A DNA stretch of 64,000 nt from Epiperipatus broadwayi (lineage: Eukaryota; Onychophora; Udeonychophora; Euonychophora; Peripatidae): the NCBI GenBank assembly GCA_028023455.1, contig JAQFVV010006245.1, positions 7,397,331 through 7,461,330 on the forward strand, given 5' to 3'. Below, in pieces: positions 47,002-60,534 of this stretch (position 1 is its first letter; the number at the start of each line of letters is the position of its first letter). The notes beneath the pieces are model-generated. The model did not search any database. It was not told the DNA's origin and saw only the letters and a list, made by a program, of their open reading frames with translations. Position numbers and translations under genes: made by a program.

Positions 47002-48465
47002 TTGAATATTTTTTTTGTGAATTTTTTTTTATTCATCATTTGCTTGTTACTTTAATTAAAGTCTAATTTTCATCATCTTTTTAAATACACACATTGATTT
47101 AATCTTTGACTCAATGTATAAGACATACCTTGTTAAATAGTTTATTGAGAAAAGTTTTATGTTTTCATGGGTATTTTACTAACATCATGTGATTTACATG
47201 TAAATTTTATTTTATTTTTATACTGGGTAACTAAATTTTGATTTTTATTACAAAATAAAGAGGTAGCATATATACACATCATTATGGCTAGATGTTAACT
47301 ACAACATGTCTAACTATTCTTATTTTATAGAGAACCATATTTGTTACATTAATTTCTATCTTTTATATCATATTTATATTTTATTAAGTTTTATGTCAGA
47401 TATGCTTTTATTTTTTAAAATACAATCTATACTGGATCATAGATTTTTGCATGTTTTGTATATGAATGTATGTTTGGAACATCGTAATTAAAGAGTTGTG
47501 CACTAATGACTGTATTGGATATCTAGAGAATAGTAAGCAATGAATTATTTTGGAAAAGTATCAAGGAATAACGATGATAGCTCATTAAAGAAATAATAGC
47601 TTATCATCGTACAACATTTAAACGAATGTTTAAAAAAAATAAAAGATGGCCTTCATCATATAATTTTTTCTGTATATATGTATAAATATGGCATTCCCAA
47701 ACATGAAATATCTGAACTGATTTTAAGAAATTGTGGAGACCTGCATTTCTCAACCCCACCAGTACTCAGATAAGCTCTCAATTTAATATTAGTTAATAAA
47801 ATGACACACCAATATATGGCATCATATGACTAATTAATCTTGTTCAACAAATATTCTGGCACAATATACATGTAATTTTTAATATTAAATTGGGTTTATA
47901 ATGTAATAAATTTTAAATTTTAAACATGAATATTAGTAGTCAATAATGAAGATGTTCAAAGAAACTGTTATCTATTAATATGTGCCAATAAAGTGATACT
48001 TATACACTGAATCAAAATAGATATCATTAGATAAATTAAAACAATGCACATAAATAATGGGTTATGTGATGACTTGGGGCCCTATAGCTGCATATTTAAA
48101 AAATAATGTAAATGTATGATCTGTTATTTGAAGAAAGATATATTAATTTTTTTATTTTATATATATACAATAACATCATTCTTTAAATAATAAATGTTTT
48201 TTCTGAGGTTTTTGAATCCTAATGTTTGTAAGTATTGATGAAACAGGTGCAGACTTCATTGTACCAAGTAATTTTAAAATTAGTAGCATTTCATTGATAT
48301 ATTTGGGTGTAAAATAAAAAATATATAGTCAGATAAAATTAATATCATGCAATCTTCTTTCATTTAATAAATTGTTCTTCAAATATCTTACAACCATCTA
48401 CCTACTTATTTAAACTTTTCTCTTTTTTAAAAAAACAAATATATCATTTATAATCATTAACAGTT
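47002..48465. other. AT-rich non-coding DNA
   Basis: A short hairpin ACGATGATAGCT/AGCTTATCATCGT lies at about 47568-47610. The 61-codon ORF 47306-47491 is not supported. Nothing else. Confidence 0.45.
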
Positions 48466-48474
48466 TTTTATCTA

Positions 48475-48566
48475 CAAGTGTAAGCTTGTGGTTAAGACCT
48501 GTAGACATCCCTACTTTCAAATTTTCAAGTGCTCACTCTTGAGGTTTATTGCCTTAGTAAATATTA
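48475..48566 (+). mobile_element. Family 3 short retroposon-like copy
   Basis: Contains AAGCTTGTGGTTAAGACCTG, CCCTACTTTCAA, TTGAGGTTTATTGCCTTAGT and AATATTA, in the same order as the reverse complement of 60535-60624 and of the hairpin at 5.6 kb. Flanking ATTAACAGT (left) and ATTAATAGT (right) may be an old duplication. Confidence 0.7.
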
Positions 48567-48569
48567 ATA

Positions 48570-51000
48570 GTAACAATACTGAAACTATTTCTACCAAATA
48601 TATTAACAATTTTCCAGGTATGACAATCTATTTTAGGTCCTAATAGAGAATTTTAATCATGGACTCTCATGAAAGCCATAATTTTCTAATTATATTCCCT
48701 CAAATCCAATCTTAAAGTGATTAATTAATGATTGTATTACTTTCTGTATGATAACAAATAAGATCTGCTAATCTTCTTTCCAATTTGTTTTTTTAGCATA
48801 GAGGAATTACATACTTTATATACTCATCTATATTTGCATAAATGAAGTTAATATTTCTCTTCATGTAATTAAAACATAAAAATATGGTTATTTAAACACT
48901 GTCACTATTAGTATGAGAAAATTATGCTGATTAGGCACTGCACCAAACAAAATGTCTGAAGTTAAAACAAAAAAAAAAAAAAGAGAATCAAAGAATAGAA
49001 CTCATAGGATAGATAGAAAAATCTTATTATAATGGAAACAGTATTTAACATTTGATATTTATCCTCATTATTAATATTACATTCTACAAGTTATCTAGAC
49101 TATTCATTGAGTGTTGCTTAGGAATTATTTGCAGTTAATTCTTACATCTAAAGCTCATTTTAGTTTTGAAAACTTATGAACTTAATTGATATTCTTTTGA
49201 TAGCAATAGCCTAACATTTTTACTTTCACTCTTTTGATTACAATAGCCTGATAGTTTTGACTTTCACTCTTAGCCTGCGGAAGTTAACTTTAATTGACTA
49301 CTGTTCTAAGTAAAGAGGTTTTAATTGATATTTATAAATGGACAACTCCTCTCATTATATATTTGCATATATATATACATTAATTTCAATTTTTGTATTT
49401 ATATTAAAATATTAATTTAATTAGTTAAAAAAAAGAATGTATTAAGTGTAAATTAATTAAATAAATTTATAAGAATGGGGATATTGTTATATATTCTGTT
49501 AGGTAATATTGTCATTCATGTAAAGCTTGTAAAATATGTAATGCCCTTAAGATTGAAAAACATGTTGGGAAGAAGATCACTGAATCTTACTATTTAATAT
49601 AGGAAGTTTGCATCAGTTTTATAAGCTTATAAAAAATATCACTATCCAGAACTACTGACATATGATCCCCAAACAATAAGCTACGTAATTGTTTATTTTT
49701 CCTTTATTAAATATTAAAAACAAAATCTGGTAGAACTAATATATATATGAAACATTATCAGCATTCTTATAAAATTGGTTAAATAAAATTGTATCATATA
49801 AATATTATACAATAAAATATTCTGGATGTTTCAACAATATTCCATAGTCTTTTTCAAAAAAAAAATTCTTAAAAATTATATAAATATATTTAAGCAAATG
49901 TATAAACAATATACATAATAATCACTAAATGCCATAACTAGTTGGTTATCACAAGTGATTGAAGTCACTCCAGTCAATTTAGCATTAACTAAAACTGTTA
50001 TCAATGCAGTCATCTGATAAAAAATGGAAATCCACTTGGTCTAAGAATTGAAAGACCCATTTAATGACAGATGTTGATTTAAACACATTGGCATTCAAAT
50101 TGCCTAGAAGCTGTAAATAAACTTACATCTGATAATGAATTAGCAGATTGCACTTTATCATTTATTATATTTAAAATTATTGAGTAGTAGTTTGTTAAAA
50201 GATTTTAAAAATAACTATTATTAATCTGCCTTCAAACAGTTTATCTTGATCTATTTAATGAAATGTATTTAAAATTTCTAGGCAGTTTAAATCTCAATCT
50301 GTTTAAGTTAATTGCTGCCACTCAAAGTCTATTTAAGATCCTAGATCCTAATAATAAATGCTTTCCATTTATTAATTAATATTAAGCATTGATTGGAGGG
50401 AGGTGATTTGACTTATAGTATATATACACACCATCACACGTGTCTGTTTACATATACATTAATCCAAAACAACCATCAATACCAAAAAAATACTACTATT
50501 ATTACAAAATTTTAAATGTTTTATCTACTATTCTTTATAAAACTATATATTTCAGTGAATTTGACACAAAAAATTTGTATTTGTGACCATAATTTGATCT
50601 AGAGCGTAAATTCTAATCTATAACGAATGAGACTACTAATTCTTCAATTAACATTCCAAAAATTTATTGCAAAACATTTAAACTTTTCATTATCTAATAA
50701 CCTGTTTGTTAGATTTACATTATTCAGACAAAGCAATTCTTTAATACATCTTTAAGCTTTTGCATAGTCCCTCATTTTATTTATATATGTCATATTATGA
50801 AAATAAACTGGTGTAAAATTTATTGGAAAATTAATTCTGAGAGTACTAATTGTGATTGAAAATCAATAGTTATTAAGAAAAATGATCGCACATTAATTAA
50901 TTAATAATCAAATAAATATTTCAACATCTTTTTAGAATTTTTCAATAATGTTTTATGTATATGTACTGTAATTAAGTATTTATTCTATAAAATATATTTA
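48570..51000. other. AT-rich non-coding DNA
   Basis: A diverged ~37-bp tandem pair at about 49195-49270 (TTTTGATAGCAATAGCCTAA / TTTTGATTACAATAGCCTGA, each ending ACTTTCACTC). No gene. Confidence 0.5.
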
Positions 51001-51008
51001 TAAGAACT

Positions 51009-51215
51009 ATTAAACCAGTTAAATATCACATAATCACCATTTTTTATGCTTACAAAAGCTGCTTACACAGACGCAAGCCAGAGTAAGCAATGGATGCAAC
51101 AAGATTTGTGCATAAAATCCCTATTTAGTGTCTACTCGTCCAATATCCCCAGACTAGTTTCTAGCTTGTGGCTTTTATCAATGAGGAGCCTTGGATCTGT
51201 GAGCACTGCACCTAG
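51009..51215 (+). mobile_element. Foldback element, family 1, copy E (single arm)
   Basis: ATTAAACC terminal module, then GCAAGCCAGAGTAAGCAATG, ATAAAATCCCTATTTAGTG, CCAATATCCCCAGACTAGTT, CTAGCTTGTGGC, ending GAGCACTGCACCTAG. No complementary arm, so this copy shows the unfolded single-arm form. Confidence 0.85.
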
Positions 51216-51440
51216 ATCTTAGGATCCTTAGGATGTAATGCAATCTTCCAGCAGCTACCTTTTATCTTATTACCTAGCTATAAAGCTTTGAGTTGAAAAT
51301 AAAACACAATAATGTTTTCAATTCAAATTCATTAACTTGTATAGTTGTATAGATCTGAACTCAGTTCAGCATCCATACATTTTGGTGTTTTTAGTTCTAT
51401 AATAAGCACAGTCACCATAATCCTGTTGGACAGGATTGGT

Positions 51441-51640
51441 ATTAAACCACTAAACATGCTCACCATTCTTTAAGCATACACAAGCTGTTTACACAGAGGC
51501 TAAAGCCAGAGTAACCATAGGATGCAAGTTTTGTGCATAAAATCCCGATCTAGTGCCTACTCATCCAATATCCCCTGACTAGTTTTTATCTTGTGGCTTT
51601 CGTCAGCGAGGAGTCTTGGATCTGAGAGCACTGCACCTAG
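51441..51640 (+). mobile_element. Foldback element, family 1, copy F (single arm)
   Basis: Same start (ATTAAACCACTAAACAT) and end (GAGCACTGCACCTAG) as copy E, in the same orientation 430 bp away. Together E and F define the true single-arm unit of about 200 bp. The intervening 51216-51440 is unrelated AT-rich DNA with a hairpin AATCCTGTTGGACAGGATT. Confidence 0.85.
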
Positions 51641-51644
51641 CTTC

Positions 51645-52355
51645 ATAGCTTTCTACATAGATAAAAAATGGCTGTTTTAAATATTACTTAATTTTAAATA
51701 AATGTTTATAATTTGTTATTTACAATGTATGAGCCTATTGATTAATAAATAGTTACATGGTTTTTCCAGATATTATTTATTGTAGTAAAAATATATACTT
51801 ACATTTGACTGGGTTATACCAGCCATCAATTAGGTAATGAATATTATGAAAACTGTTGTAGATGAGCTGTAAAGATTAATGTATAATAATATTGAATGTT
51901 CTATCAATAAAAAATAGATAAAAATAACAAACATCAAAAATTATTTAGATTAATGATTTTTTAAAAAAAAAATTTCAAATAGAAGTTAATGTGCATATAT
52001 CATGGCCTTTTTAAGAATCTCAATGGCTTCTCTGAGCTGACAATGTTGGAGACTGTCATATCTGAATAATATTCTTATGTTGAGAAATGAATACTATGAG
52101 CTATATCCATAATATAGAGAGATAGTGCTGATAATTATGAGTGCCATTTAACTATGTTAACATGTTTATCTTTTCTAACCTTGATGTAATGATTACTCAT
52201 AATTACATAATTTAGATAAAAAGTATACAAGTCAACAGGATTAATATATTGAATACATAACATTATTTGATAAAAAGTATGGAGATGATGAAATAATTTA
52301 CTAATAAAAAGCTGTCATGTGGACAAAAATTTTAAGTATGATAATTAAATATTTT
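51645..52355. other. AT-rich non-coding DNA
   Basis: No gene or recognised element. Confidence 0.5.
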
Positions 52356-52358
52356 TAA

Positions 52359-52499
52359 ATAATATTTACATGAAATAATAATACATGAGTTACCAACAGC
52401 AGGTAAAAATAACTACTGTAATGCATTTTTATAAACAATGCTGTATGTCATTTTTAATCACTGTTGATAACTCATATATTATTATTTCACATAAATATT
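52359..52499. mobile_element. Hairpin MITE-like element
   Basis: Inverted arms of about 39 bp: ATATTTACATGAAATAATAA...GAGTTACCAACAG (left) and CTGTTGATAACTC...TTATTATTTCACATAAATAT (right, to about 52499), with a ~60-bp loop. A single related arm recurs at about 53060-53090 (ATTTACATAAAATAATTATC). Confidence 0.7.
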
Positions 52500-52523
52500 C
52501 TTTAAATATATTTTAATTCTCAA

Positions 52524-52548
52524 CTACAACAACAACAACAACAACAAC

Positions 52549-52625
<77 letters not shown>

Positions 52626-52678
52626 CAACAACAACAACAATAACAAAAACAACAGTAATATTAATAATGATGATGATG
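52524..52678 (+). repeat. Compound microsatellite (CAA)n(TAA)n(CAA)n
   Basis: CAA repeats flank a long TAA run in a near-symmetrical arrangement, ending in GATGATGATG. Confidence 0.97.
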
Positions 52679-52766
52679 TAGTCTATTATTAAAATATATT
52701 TTTAATTTATAAATGTAAGGAATATATATTCTGAGCAGTAAAATTTTTTTAATGTTTTATTATCTA

Positions 52767-52887
52767 TATTCCATTTTTGATTTTTGATGTACAATACCAA
52801 ATAAAAATTTCTCTCACTAATTCTCATTTCTAGATGTCCCAATTACCATTATTAAAAAGTTTTCTAATTATAACATATTTACATATA
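52767..52887 (+). repeat. Tandem ~185-bp-spaced unit, copy A
   Basis: Starts TATTCCATTTTTGATTTTTG, includes TCTAGATGT, ends ACATATTTACATA. Its partner is at 52952-53071. Confidence 0.7.
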
Positions 52888-52951
52888 CCACTTTCAAACC
52901 CTTTCTATACCCTCTTATTGATGGAAAGATTAATTATTAGAATATATTTAT

Positions 52952-53071
52952 GTATTCCATTTTCATATTTTGATGTATTGAAATAAAATTTTTACTTAAC
53001 TAATTCTCTCCATTTCTCTAGATGTTTTCTAGCATTAATATAAAGTTTGATAATTAAAATATATTTACATA
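52952..53071 (+). repeat. Tandem ~185-bp-spaced unit, copy B
   Basis: Starts TATTCCATTTTCATATTTTG, includes TCTAGATGT, ends ATATATTTACAT. Diverged copy of 52767-52887. Confidence 0.7.
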
Positions 53072-53219
53072 AAATAATTATCAACAGCAGTATCATAAAA
53101 ATCTAACTTTTATTAAATATAACAAACAATTATTTTAAAATAAATTATTTTATATTCCTTATGTGATAATTTTTAAAATTGCTATAAATTTTAACATTGT
53201 TATAACGTAAGCAGAAGTT

Positions 53220-53720
53220 TAAATAACTTAAAATGTATTTATTCAATAAAATTTTACCTGTATTACTGATAACTATTATTTTTTGTTTTCGCTAATATGT
53301 ATTTTAATATACAGGCCACAATATCTTACTTTATCACATGGAAAAACACTTAAATGGAAATGGTAAAAATTTATCAAATTTAGTATTTCTCTTGCTATAC
53401 CTGCATTTTAAAATTGTCTTTTTCTTATGAATATATTTAAACAAACCTTCCCAAAATTTTATTAATTTCATAGTAAAAGTTTATCAAATTCAGTAGTGTA
53501 TATTTTACTGTAATCATGCCATTTTAAATTATGTTTTATTTAAATATATATTTAAAATGAAGCAATAAAAGTTTATGGAATTTATTTTTGTAATTGATTT
53601 CTAAATTGTCATTATTCAAATAAAAAACTGAATATGCAAACACAATTTAATTAATTTAAAATATATTTATAAAATCAAATTTTACCTGCTTAACCAACAA
53701 CTATACTTTTTGTTTAAAAA
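53220..53720 (+). repeat. Degenerate nested duplications
   Basis: The segment near 53228-53290 (TTTTACCTGTATTACTGATA) recurs near 53655-53710 (TTTTACCTGCTTAACCAACA), about 430 bp apart. Inside, AAATTTATCAAATTTAGTAT (about 53366) recurs as AAGTTTATCAAATTCAGTAG (about 53477). Confidence 0.55.
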
Positions 53721-55310
53721 CTTTTCCGATTCTGTAATCTTTTAATCACAGCTGCCTTCTTTTTTGGTTTTTATGATGTCATTTGAAATTTATTATGATA
53801 TAGATTTTTTTTGCTTTTATATTATAAATTACAAGTTTTTTAAAAAACAATTAAAGCAAAAATTTATATGATAGTAAAATTCTATACAAAAAAATATTGC
53901 AAGATTCTTCAACATTCAAAGTCACAAACAAATAAACTTTCACATTTACATAGTAATATAGATATGACCAAAAATATAGGAATTTATTCTTTACTTGCTG
54001 TTTTGAATGTCTGTGCATTTTTTCTCTAAAATATATTTCGCGGTTTTAAAATAGGTTACTTCTTTAACATATACCCTATTTTTTTGTATGAAAATTTCTA
54101 AAAATATTAGAGTATTCTTTAGTACTTTTAGAACACTTTCATTGGGTCCAACACTTTTATAGTTTATGAGAAAAGTTACCCAACCTCCCACAGACACACA
54201 AATGTACTAGCAAGCCATGCAAGGAATTTTATTCTGTCTGTATATATAAATCATTTTAACACTAGAAAAAAATGTAGAATCCTGCTTCCTATATTAAATT
54301 TAGCTATTTGTTAGTAATTCCCACTTCTGGATTCCCTCCCCCCCGCTGGTAATCATTGTAAATGTTTTAAGTGATAAGGATTCCCCAACTATAGGCTGCA
54401 GGTTAAAATTTAAAAAACTTTTTAAAAAATTGAATTATATTGAAACATTTTTTCTTTTATCACTGTTACTTTAATTAGCAAATACTCATCTCACAAAACA
54501 ACTTAATATATCAATTATAAAAGAATATTTTACCTTAATTGCTTTTTAATACACTTATATAATTTATTTCAGTACGTTCTACTTACCATTTATTTTTGGA
54601 CACTTGTCTAATGTCAACATTTTATAATATTAACTTACTTAATGAATGTAATATGAGTCTTTTTTAACAACAACATAAAGAATGTTGCAAAAAGAAATAT
54701 CTAACTAACTACAGTGTGAATAATTTCTTTTTCATATTTTCTAAATAAAAGATTAATTTCTTTTGAATTCTGTTTTAATAACGAAATTTTATTTTAAAAG
54801 TATTTGATAGTGTGTGTGTGTGACTTTACATATATAAATAGTAGACACGTTTAATTTTTTTCTATTTTTTTAATTGTTAGACTATGTATAGGCTCGCTTT
54901 ATTGAGCATTCTTTTAACATAAATATAACTTTAATAATTAAATACTTGTTAAAGGAATTAGCTGTCTTATCTGAAAAGAAACTATTTCTCTTGGAGTTCT
55001 TAAAAAACTGAGCATGACAAATTCCTAATGTCCATCCCATACCTTCTTGTTGTTACAGCCGTGTGATTATTCATATAGTATTTGACCATGGATAGGCTGT
55101 TCACCAACATGCATTAAGACAACATGATAAGTTTATTGGCTTTTTACCTCTGAGTTTAAGATCAAAAAACATAATCGTCTTTCATCTTAGTTGCCTGATA
55201 GCTTTTAACTGAAATATCAACTGAGTTTTTTTGAAGGCAGAGTGAATGTGTATGTGAATGAAATTTTTTATTTCTAATAGATATTTATAATCATGAGGAA
55301 CACATATAAA
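53721..55310. other. AT-rich non-coding DNA
   Basis: The minus-strand ORF 53991-54197 is not supported. At about 54385-54412 GGATTCCCCAACTATAGGCT resembles a hAT-type terminus without a visible partner. (GT)n lies at about 54811-54821. Confidence 0.45.
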
Positions 55311-55314
55311 TCAT

Positions 55315-56545
55315 GGCTCTTATTCTCAGGAGGCTGCAAAGTTACCAGCCAAAACAGAAGTTGGTGGCTGAAGGTGAATGGTGCTAATAATCTATTGATT
55401 GCAGACCCAGGCTGCCATTTGATGATGAAATTTTATTTAGGAACTTAAAATTACAGATCACTTTCAAATGAAGAAGATTGCAAGAATTTGAAGAAGAATT
55501 ATCTAATATCAAATGGGACATTAGACTTTGTGAAGTTAAAAGAGGAAGAGATGATTGATTTAAAAAGTGAACATGTATTATACTACAAAAGCACAAACAT
55601 TGGAAGTACAAGTGGAGTAGGATTCATTGTAAATTAAGTGGAAGAACAACATTGTGAAGATTGATGGTGTATTCAGACAAAATGACAACATTAGTTATGT
55701 AACTTAATAGCATGATATAGATAATTTAGGTTTATGCCCCAACAAGTTCTCATTGTGATGGAGAAGTTGCATATTTTTATATGGATGTAAAAAAGGCTTT
55801 TGATCAGATCAAACAATAATTAAAATTATTATGAACTTTAATGTTAGAATTAATAAACAATTGAATGCCAAAAGTATTGTAGATACATTTGGTTATGGTG
55901 ATAGAAATCAGACAGGACATAGACTTGTGAAGTTTACAGAAAAAAACCCATTATATTTGTAAAAAAAATTCAAAAAAAAAAAAAAATTAAATGGAAATGG
56001 ACATGGAAGTATCTAAATGAAAATACAGCATAATTGAATTACATTTTCACTAACAAAAAATATGTATTTCAAGATTGCAATGTTCTTAATAAATTCAACA
56101 TGGGAAGTGTTTCTTGATTAATGAGAAGTAAGATAGATGTAAATGCAAAACTAAAAAGACAAATATTATTAAGAAAAACAATATTTACAATTGATATTTC
56201 TAATTTTCAGAAACATTCTTATGAATTTAAATTAAAACTTGCAAATAGTTTTTAAATATTTTGATTCAGATTTGAATAAAATCAATAGGAAGATAACAGA
56301 TATACTTATAAATCCTGCAATAAATATAGTTGGTATAAAAAAGCATCTGACTAATAAAATTTCCTGAGACAACAATTTATGAAGAGAAGAAGAAATATGA
56401 AACTATATAAAAATGATGCCTTAAGAAGGATTGAATATCTTGAATTTTGTAAAATAGTGTGAAAAAGAATTGATAATGATATAAGGAAGTATAATTGTGA
56501 ACTAGTAAGGAGAAGTTATAGAAAAGAATAAAAGTCTCAAGAGTA
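55315..56545 (+). mobile_element. RTE/BovB-type LINE, copy 2 (5' half only)
   Basis: Carries the part missing from copy 1: leader sequence, endonuclease domain and linker. It stops abruptly at AGAATAAAAGTCTCAAGA, the point matching about 10165 in copy 1, before the reverse transcriptase. About 500 bp (56040-56545 against 9640-10165) align in the two copies. Normal LINE insertions lose the 5' end, so loss of the 3' half implies a later deletion or recombination. Confidence 0.85.
55400..56370 (+). pseudogene. RTE AP-like endonuclease, inactivated
   Basis: Remnant of the endonuclease that nicks the target for LINE insertion. In pieces: a WDIRLCEVKRGRDD segment (about 55518-55558; relatives have D-I-x-G-L-x-E-x-R), VYAPTSSHCDGEVAYFY (about 55732-55782; family block Y-A-P-T-S), MNFNVRI followed by FGYGDRNQTGHRLVKF (about 55830-55937; family G-D-F-N-A-R-V...G-x-R-L-x-x-F), and the diverged Y-I-L-T-N-R / S-D-H region near 56040-56120. 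Many stops and frame changes. The minus-strand ORF 55384-55611 is its shadow. Confidence 0.82.
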
Positions 56546-59500
56546 TAGCCATCATCCTGTTTCATCTACTATTTTCCAAAGTAGTGTATTTTCCCCTAAC
56601 TCAAACCCATCCCAGTCCATGTATATAAGCATCTAATAATTTATTTTATATGAAATAACATATATTTACATGTATGTGCATGTATTTCTGTAGGGGTGCA
56701 CATCCAACAGCCATATTAATATTTGTATGCATATGATGCATATGCATTTATAAATTTAAAATTAATAAAATGATATAATTTAAATTAAGTGCATGAACAT
56801 TGTTATATGTGTGTAATTACCTACACATATATGTGAAAGAAGCCATAATGCAATAGATTTAAAAGCATTACAACTCTTTTAAATTAATTTAAATTTGCAT
56901 TAATCTTTGTTAAAATCTTTTTATTTAAAGGCATTCGTATATAAAATTCAATTTCTGTGGTAGTTGCTTATACATATATATTAAAATGTTTACGAACTTA
57001 AACTCTTTAAAAAAATGTTATCTGTTTTTATAAAGAGTTGCAATTCTAAGAAAACCTTCTGCAAATAATAATCAAACTTAGAGATAAAATTTTAATGTAT
57101 TTTAAAATAAAAACTTAGAACAAAAAGTAACCTGTTTGGCCATTATTGTTTTAGACAAGAAAATGACCAAGGTTTTCATTTTTATGCATTTTAAATTACT
57201 TATGAAAGCTTTGTAAAATTTGGTAAACAGGACACTTGAATTACCAATTTTTCTGGTATAAATAACTTTACATTTTCAGTAGTGTAGTTTCACTTGTTAA
57301 CTTTTTACCATGATGACTTTTGAGTAAAGGAACCACTGCCTCTCCCTTTTTGGAGAATGGTCAACGCTCAAGCTGGAGTTCAAGCCTCACAGCCTGCTAA
57401 GAAAACATCACATCAGCCCAGACAAGAATGATGATCAGCTACAGAGAAGCCTCAACAATGAAGATGCAATAACAATTTTCCTGCAGAGCTCTTTAAAATA
57501 ACTCTAAGAACATTATAAATGAATCTCTAAAACTCTTAACCTTTTTGAGGGTAATTTTTATTATTGGTCAATGAAGTAAAACTCTGAAACTTTTAATTGG
57601 TTTTAATTGGTCAAGTGACAAACTTTTGATAGAAATATTTTCATCTTTTAATATATATTAATTTTAGTTTCATTTTCAAAAAGTATATTAATTATTTGTA
57701 ATGTTAGGAAAATAAATGAATGTTTTTTCAAAAATATATTTTTATTTGTATTTTATAAAAATATTCAAAAGCGGAAAAATCAAAGAAAACATTACGAACA
57801 AATTACAAGCAATGTAAACGTCATTTATATCCCTCCCAGATTTACCGTTATGAATTTTTAAAGAATTTTTTAGTAAAATTTTCAATTTACAATCGTGTAA
57901 AGTATATAATTTTTTAATAAAACCTTACTACTTTTGTAAAATAACTATATTTTCAGTAGATAATCTATAATATGTATGAAAAATAATAAAAAAAACACTC
58001 TAAAACATATTTTCATTTTCAGTGGTGAAAAAATATTTATCGAAATCATCAGCCAATAAGAATTGAGAATAGATTGAGAATAGATTATCCAACCAATCAG
58101 CATTGACCTTCTTCTTTGTTCAACTTAAAACCCTCCTAGTATTGATTTTTTACTTGTAAAATAGTTCAAGAGAGGGCAGCATCTTATAGGCCTTGCTCTA
58201 AGCTTTAATACGGGTATTTTTTCATCGCTGTAACTAAAAAATTGGCCGAGTTAGAGCGATCTAAAGGTTTCAATGCGAATTCACGTTGACCCCTATTTAA
58301 GGGTTAAGCTAGCTAATATTAATTGTGCACAAACTTCTAAATTGTAATAATGTTTTAATAAACTACTTGCTAATTTCAAGCTGTGAAATATGATTTAAAA
58401 TTATAATTTAACTTTTTAAATAATACCTATAAACTTAACTATTTATGAACTTAAGATATAAAATTCTAAATGCTTGTTAATAATAACTTATTCCATTATT
58501 ATTCTATCTTCTAATTTTTGGTCATGACTTCCTTATTTGTTTTATATATATTATTTTATCATTTATGCCATGTCCAATTCAGAATGGAGATTGATTTTAG
58601 GAATAAAGTTTGAGGGGGAGAGATGATTAGAGGCTCTCTCTGAATTAAGTAATTTTGCTCTTTAGCACACACACCCAAATCTCCACTAAGAAAACCTAAA
58701 TATATTCATTAAGCTATTATGTTAGCTTATTATTATTATTGTTAAAATTAGGTTTGCAAGTAATAAAGTCATTAGTTTATAATTGCTAAAGTCCCAGATA
58801 TGCTTTAATCTCTTTTTAGTTATATTATAAACTGTGCAGGTTTATTAAAAACTCAGATTACTTTTAAGTATTCCTTTTAGCATGTTTTGAGAATGCTAAT
58901 TATGAACTGGCATAGGGTAGTTTCGCAGAACAAAACTATAGAATTTTGTGTACCTTAGTTATTAATTAATATTATGTTTAGCATGGTGAATGTGTCTTTA
59001 AAAAGCACATACATGCTTATATGCCTTGCTGTATGTTTTATATGAATGTGCTTCTGGTTTTACTTGCCACCTCATCTTCTTAATTCAGACAACTCTTCTT
59101 TAGAACTGAAACATGAAGGTCGAAATTGTTTTTATAAGCTGCTCTGATCACTGAACTATATGTTCAATTTATTTACAATGAGTCGTGTGGTCCATGATAA
59201 CTGAGTACTTGATACTAAATCCCCTGATTAACTACACATTTGAGGTGTGCACATCTTCTGTAATATAAATGCCATAGTATCTGAAGTCATACTGCAAAGC
59301 TCCAGTTCATCCTTTCATAATGTAATGTAATATTTCGGCATTGATCTGAATATGTAATCTGATTTGTGCATATATAATCTACATAGAGAGCTTACTGCAG
59401 CTCATTAAGTGTTATTAAATGACTTTTATTAAATGTTATGGTAATAAATTATCAATCTTGCACCAACTTAACCATTGCAAGCTTAATAGGCCAGGTTTAG

Positions 59501-60534
59501 TAAAATTAAGGCATGATTAGAAACCGTAGATTATAAAAATTTTATAAACTCTTAAATTATAGTTCATCAGATGAGATTCTGTTACATGCTCATCATTGTT
59601 ACACTTGCATGTGTCCTTTAATGCACTCTTGCTAATTTGATTTATATTGATTAATTAAAATATATTAAATTATAATAACTGTGTTGAGTTTCATTTGTAA
59701 TCCATCCCAAATCTTAATTAAATCTCTTAATCATTAATCTTAGTTAAGTTTCTTAAAATTAGTGTTACTTATTAACATATGCATTATCTAGCCAGCCATA
59801 GATCTGTGTGTATTTAAATTAACAGTAATTGTATTGCAGCTGTATAGATAAAGACATTTTTCAGATAAACAGGTGGACACACAGTTGTAGATATTCCATA
59901 GATAAGAGTGTTGTGATGTGACCAAGGTGAGCACATATATAGTCAGAAAAAAATGATATTTTTAGTCAGTATTAAGTATTATTGCTTCTGAGAACCCACT
60001 AGCCATTTTTTTTTATATATCTGAGGAGAGTCTACAACAAAATGCAGTTCTAAAATCGACATATTTTTGTTGGATGACCCTTTAGGCTATCCAATAATGC
60101 TAGAACATCTGAAAATTTAAATAGAGAATGAAATAGGAAGCATTTTATAGTCTATCACCAGAAATCAAATTGCTTCATGTCTCACCATTAATGAAAAAAA
60201 CACAGAGTAAAATGCAAGAAGTATATGAAAAAAAAAAAAAATCCCATTTATCTAGTGACCTGCCTACAAACAGAGCAGAAAAAAAGAAAGGAATCCATTG
60301 CAATACTAAAGAAAAGTGTATCTAAAGAAATGCAGACTGTACAATGACCATTGTTGTCCAAGACCCATGTAATCATCATCATCAAAGAAAAATTACCAGC
60401 CTCAGCTTAAAAAGGAATCTTTCCAGATAATCTGCTGTAATCTATATATATGTCAAGTAATAGTTTGTGGCTGAATTCCAATTTCTAATCTTGAACAAAC
60501 CTTACTTTGAATAAAATTCACTAAACTAACTGAA
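56546..60534. other. AT-rich DNA with a few GC-richer patches
   Basis: Patches of higher complexity at 57340-57490, 58120-58310 (including TAGGCCTTGCTCTAAGC and GGCCGAGTTAGAGCGATC) and 59040-59230. A short tandem AGATTGAGAAT pair lies near 58064-58086. No open frame, splice pattern or element is recognised. Confidence 0.4.
60522..60534. repeat. Left target-site duplication of the family 3 copy at 60.5 kb
   Basis: The 13-bp taaactaactgaa is repeated perfectly at 60625-60637. Confidence 0.75.

Noticed and set aside
52520-52680. Possible CRISPR-like array
   Set aside because: It is a trinucleotide microsatellite without spacers.
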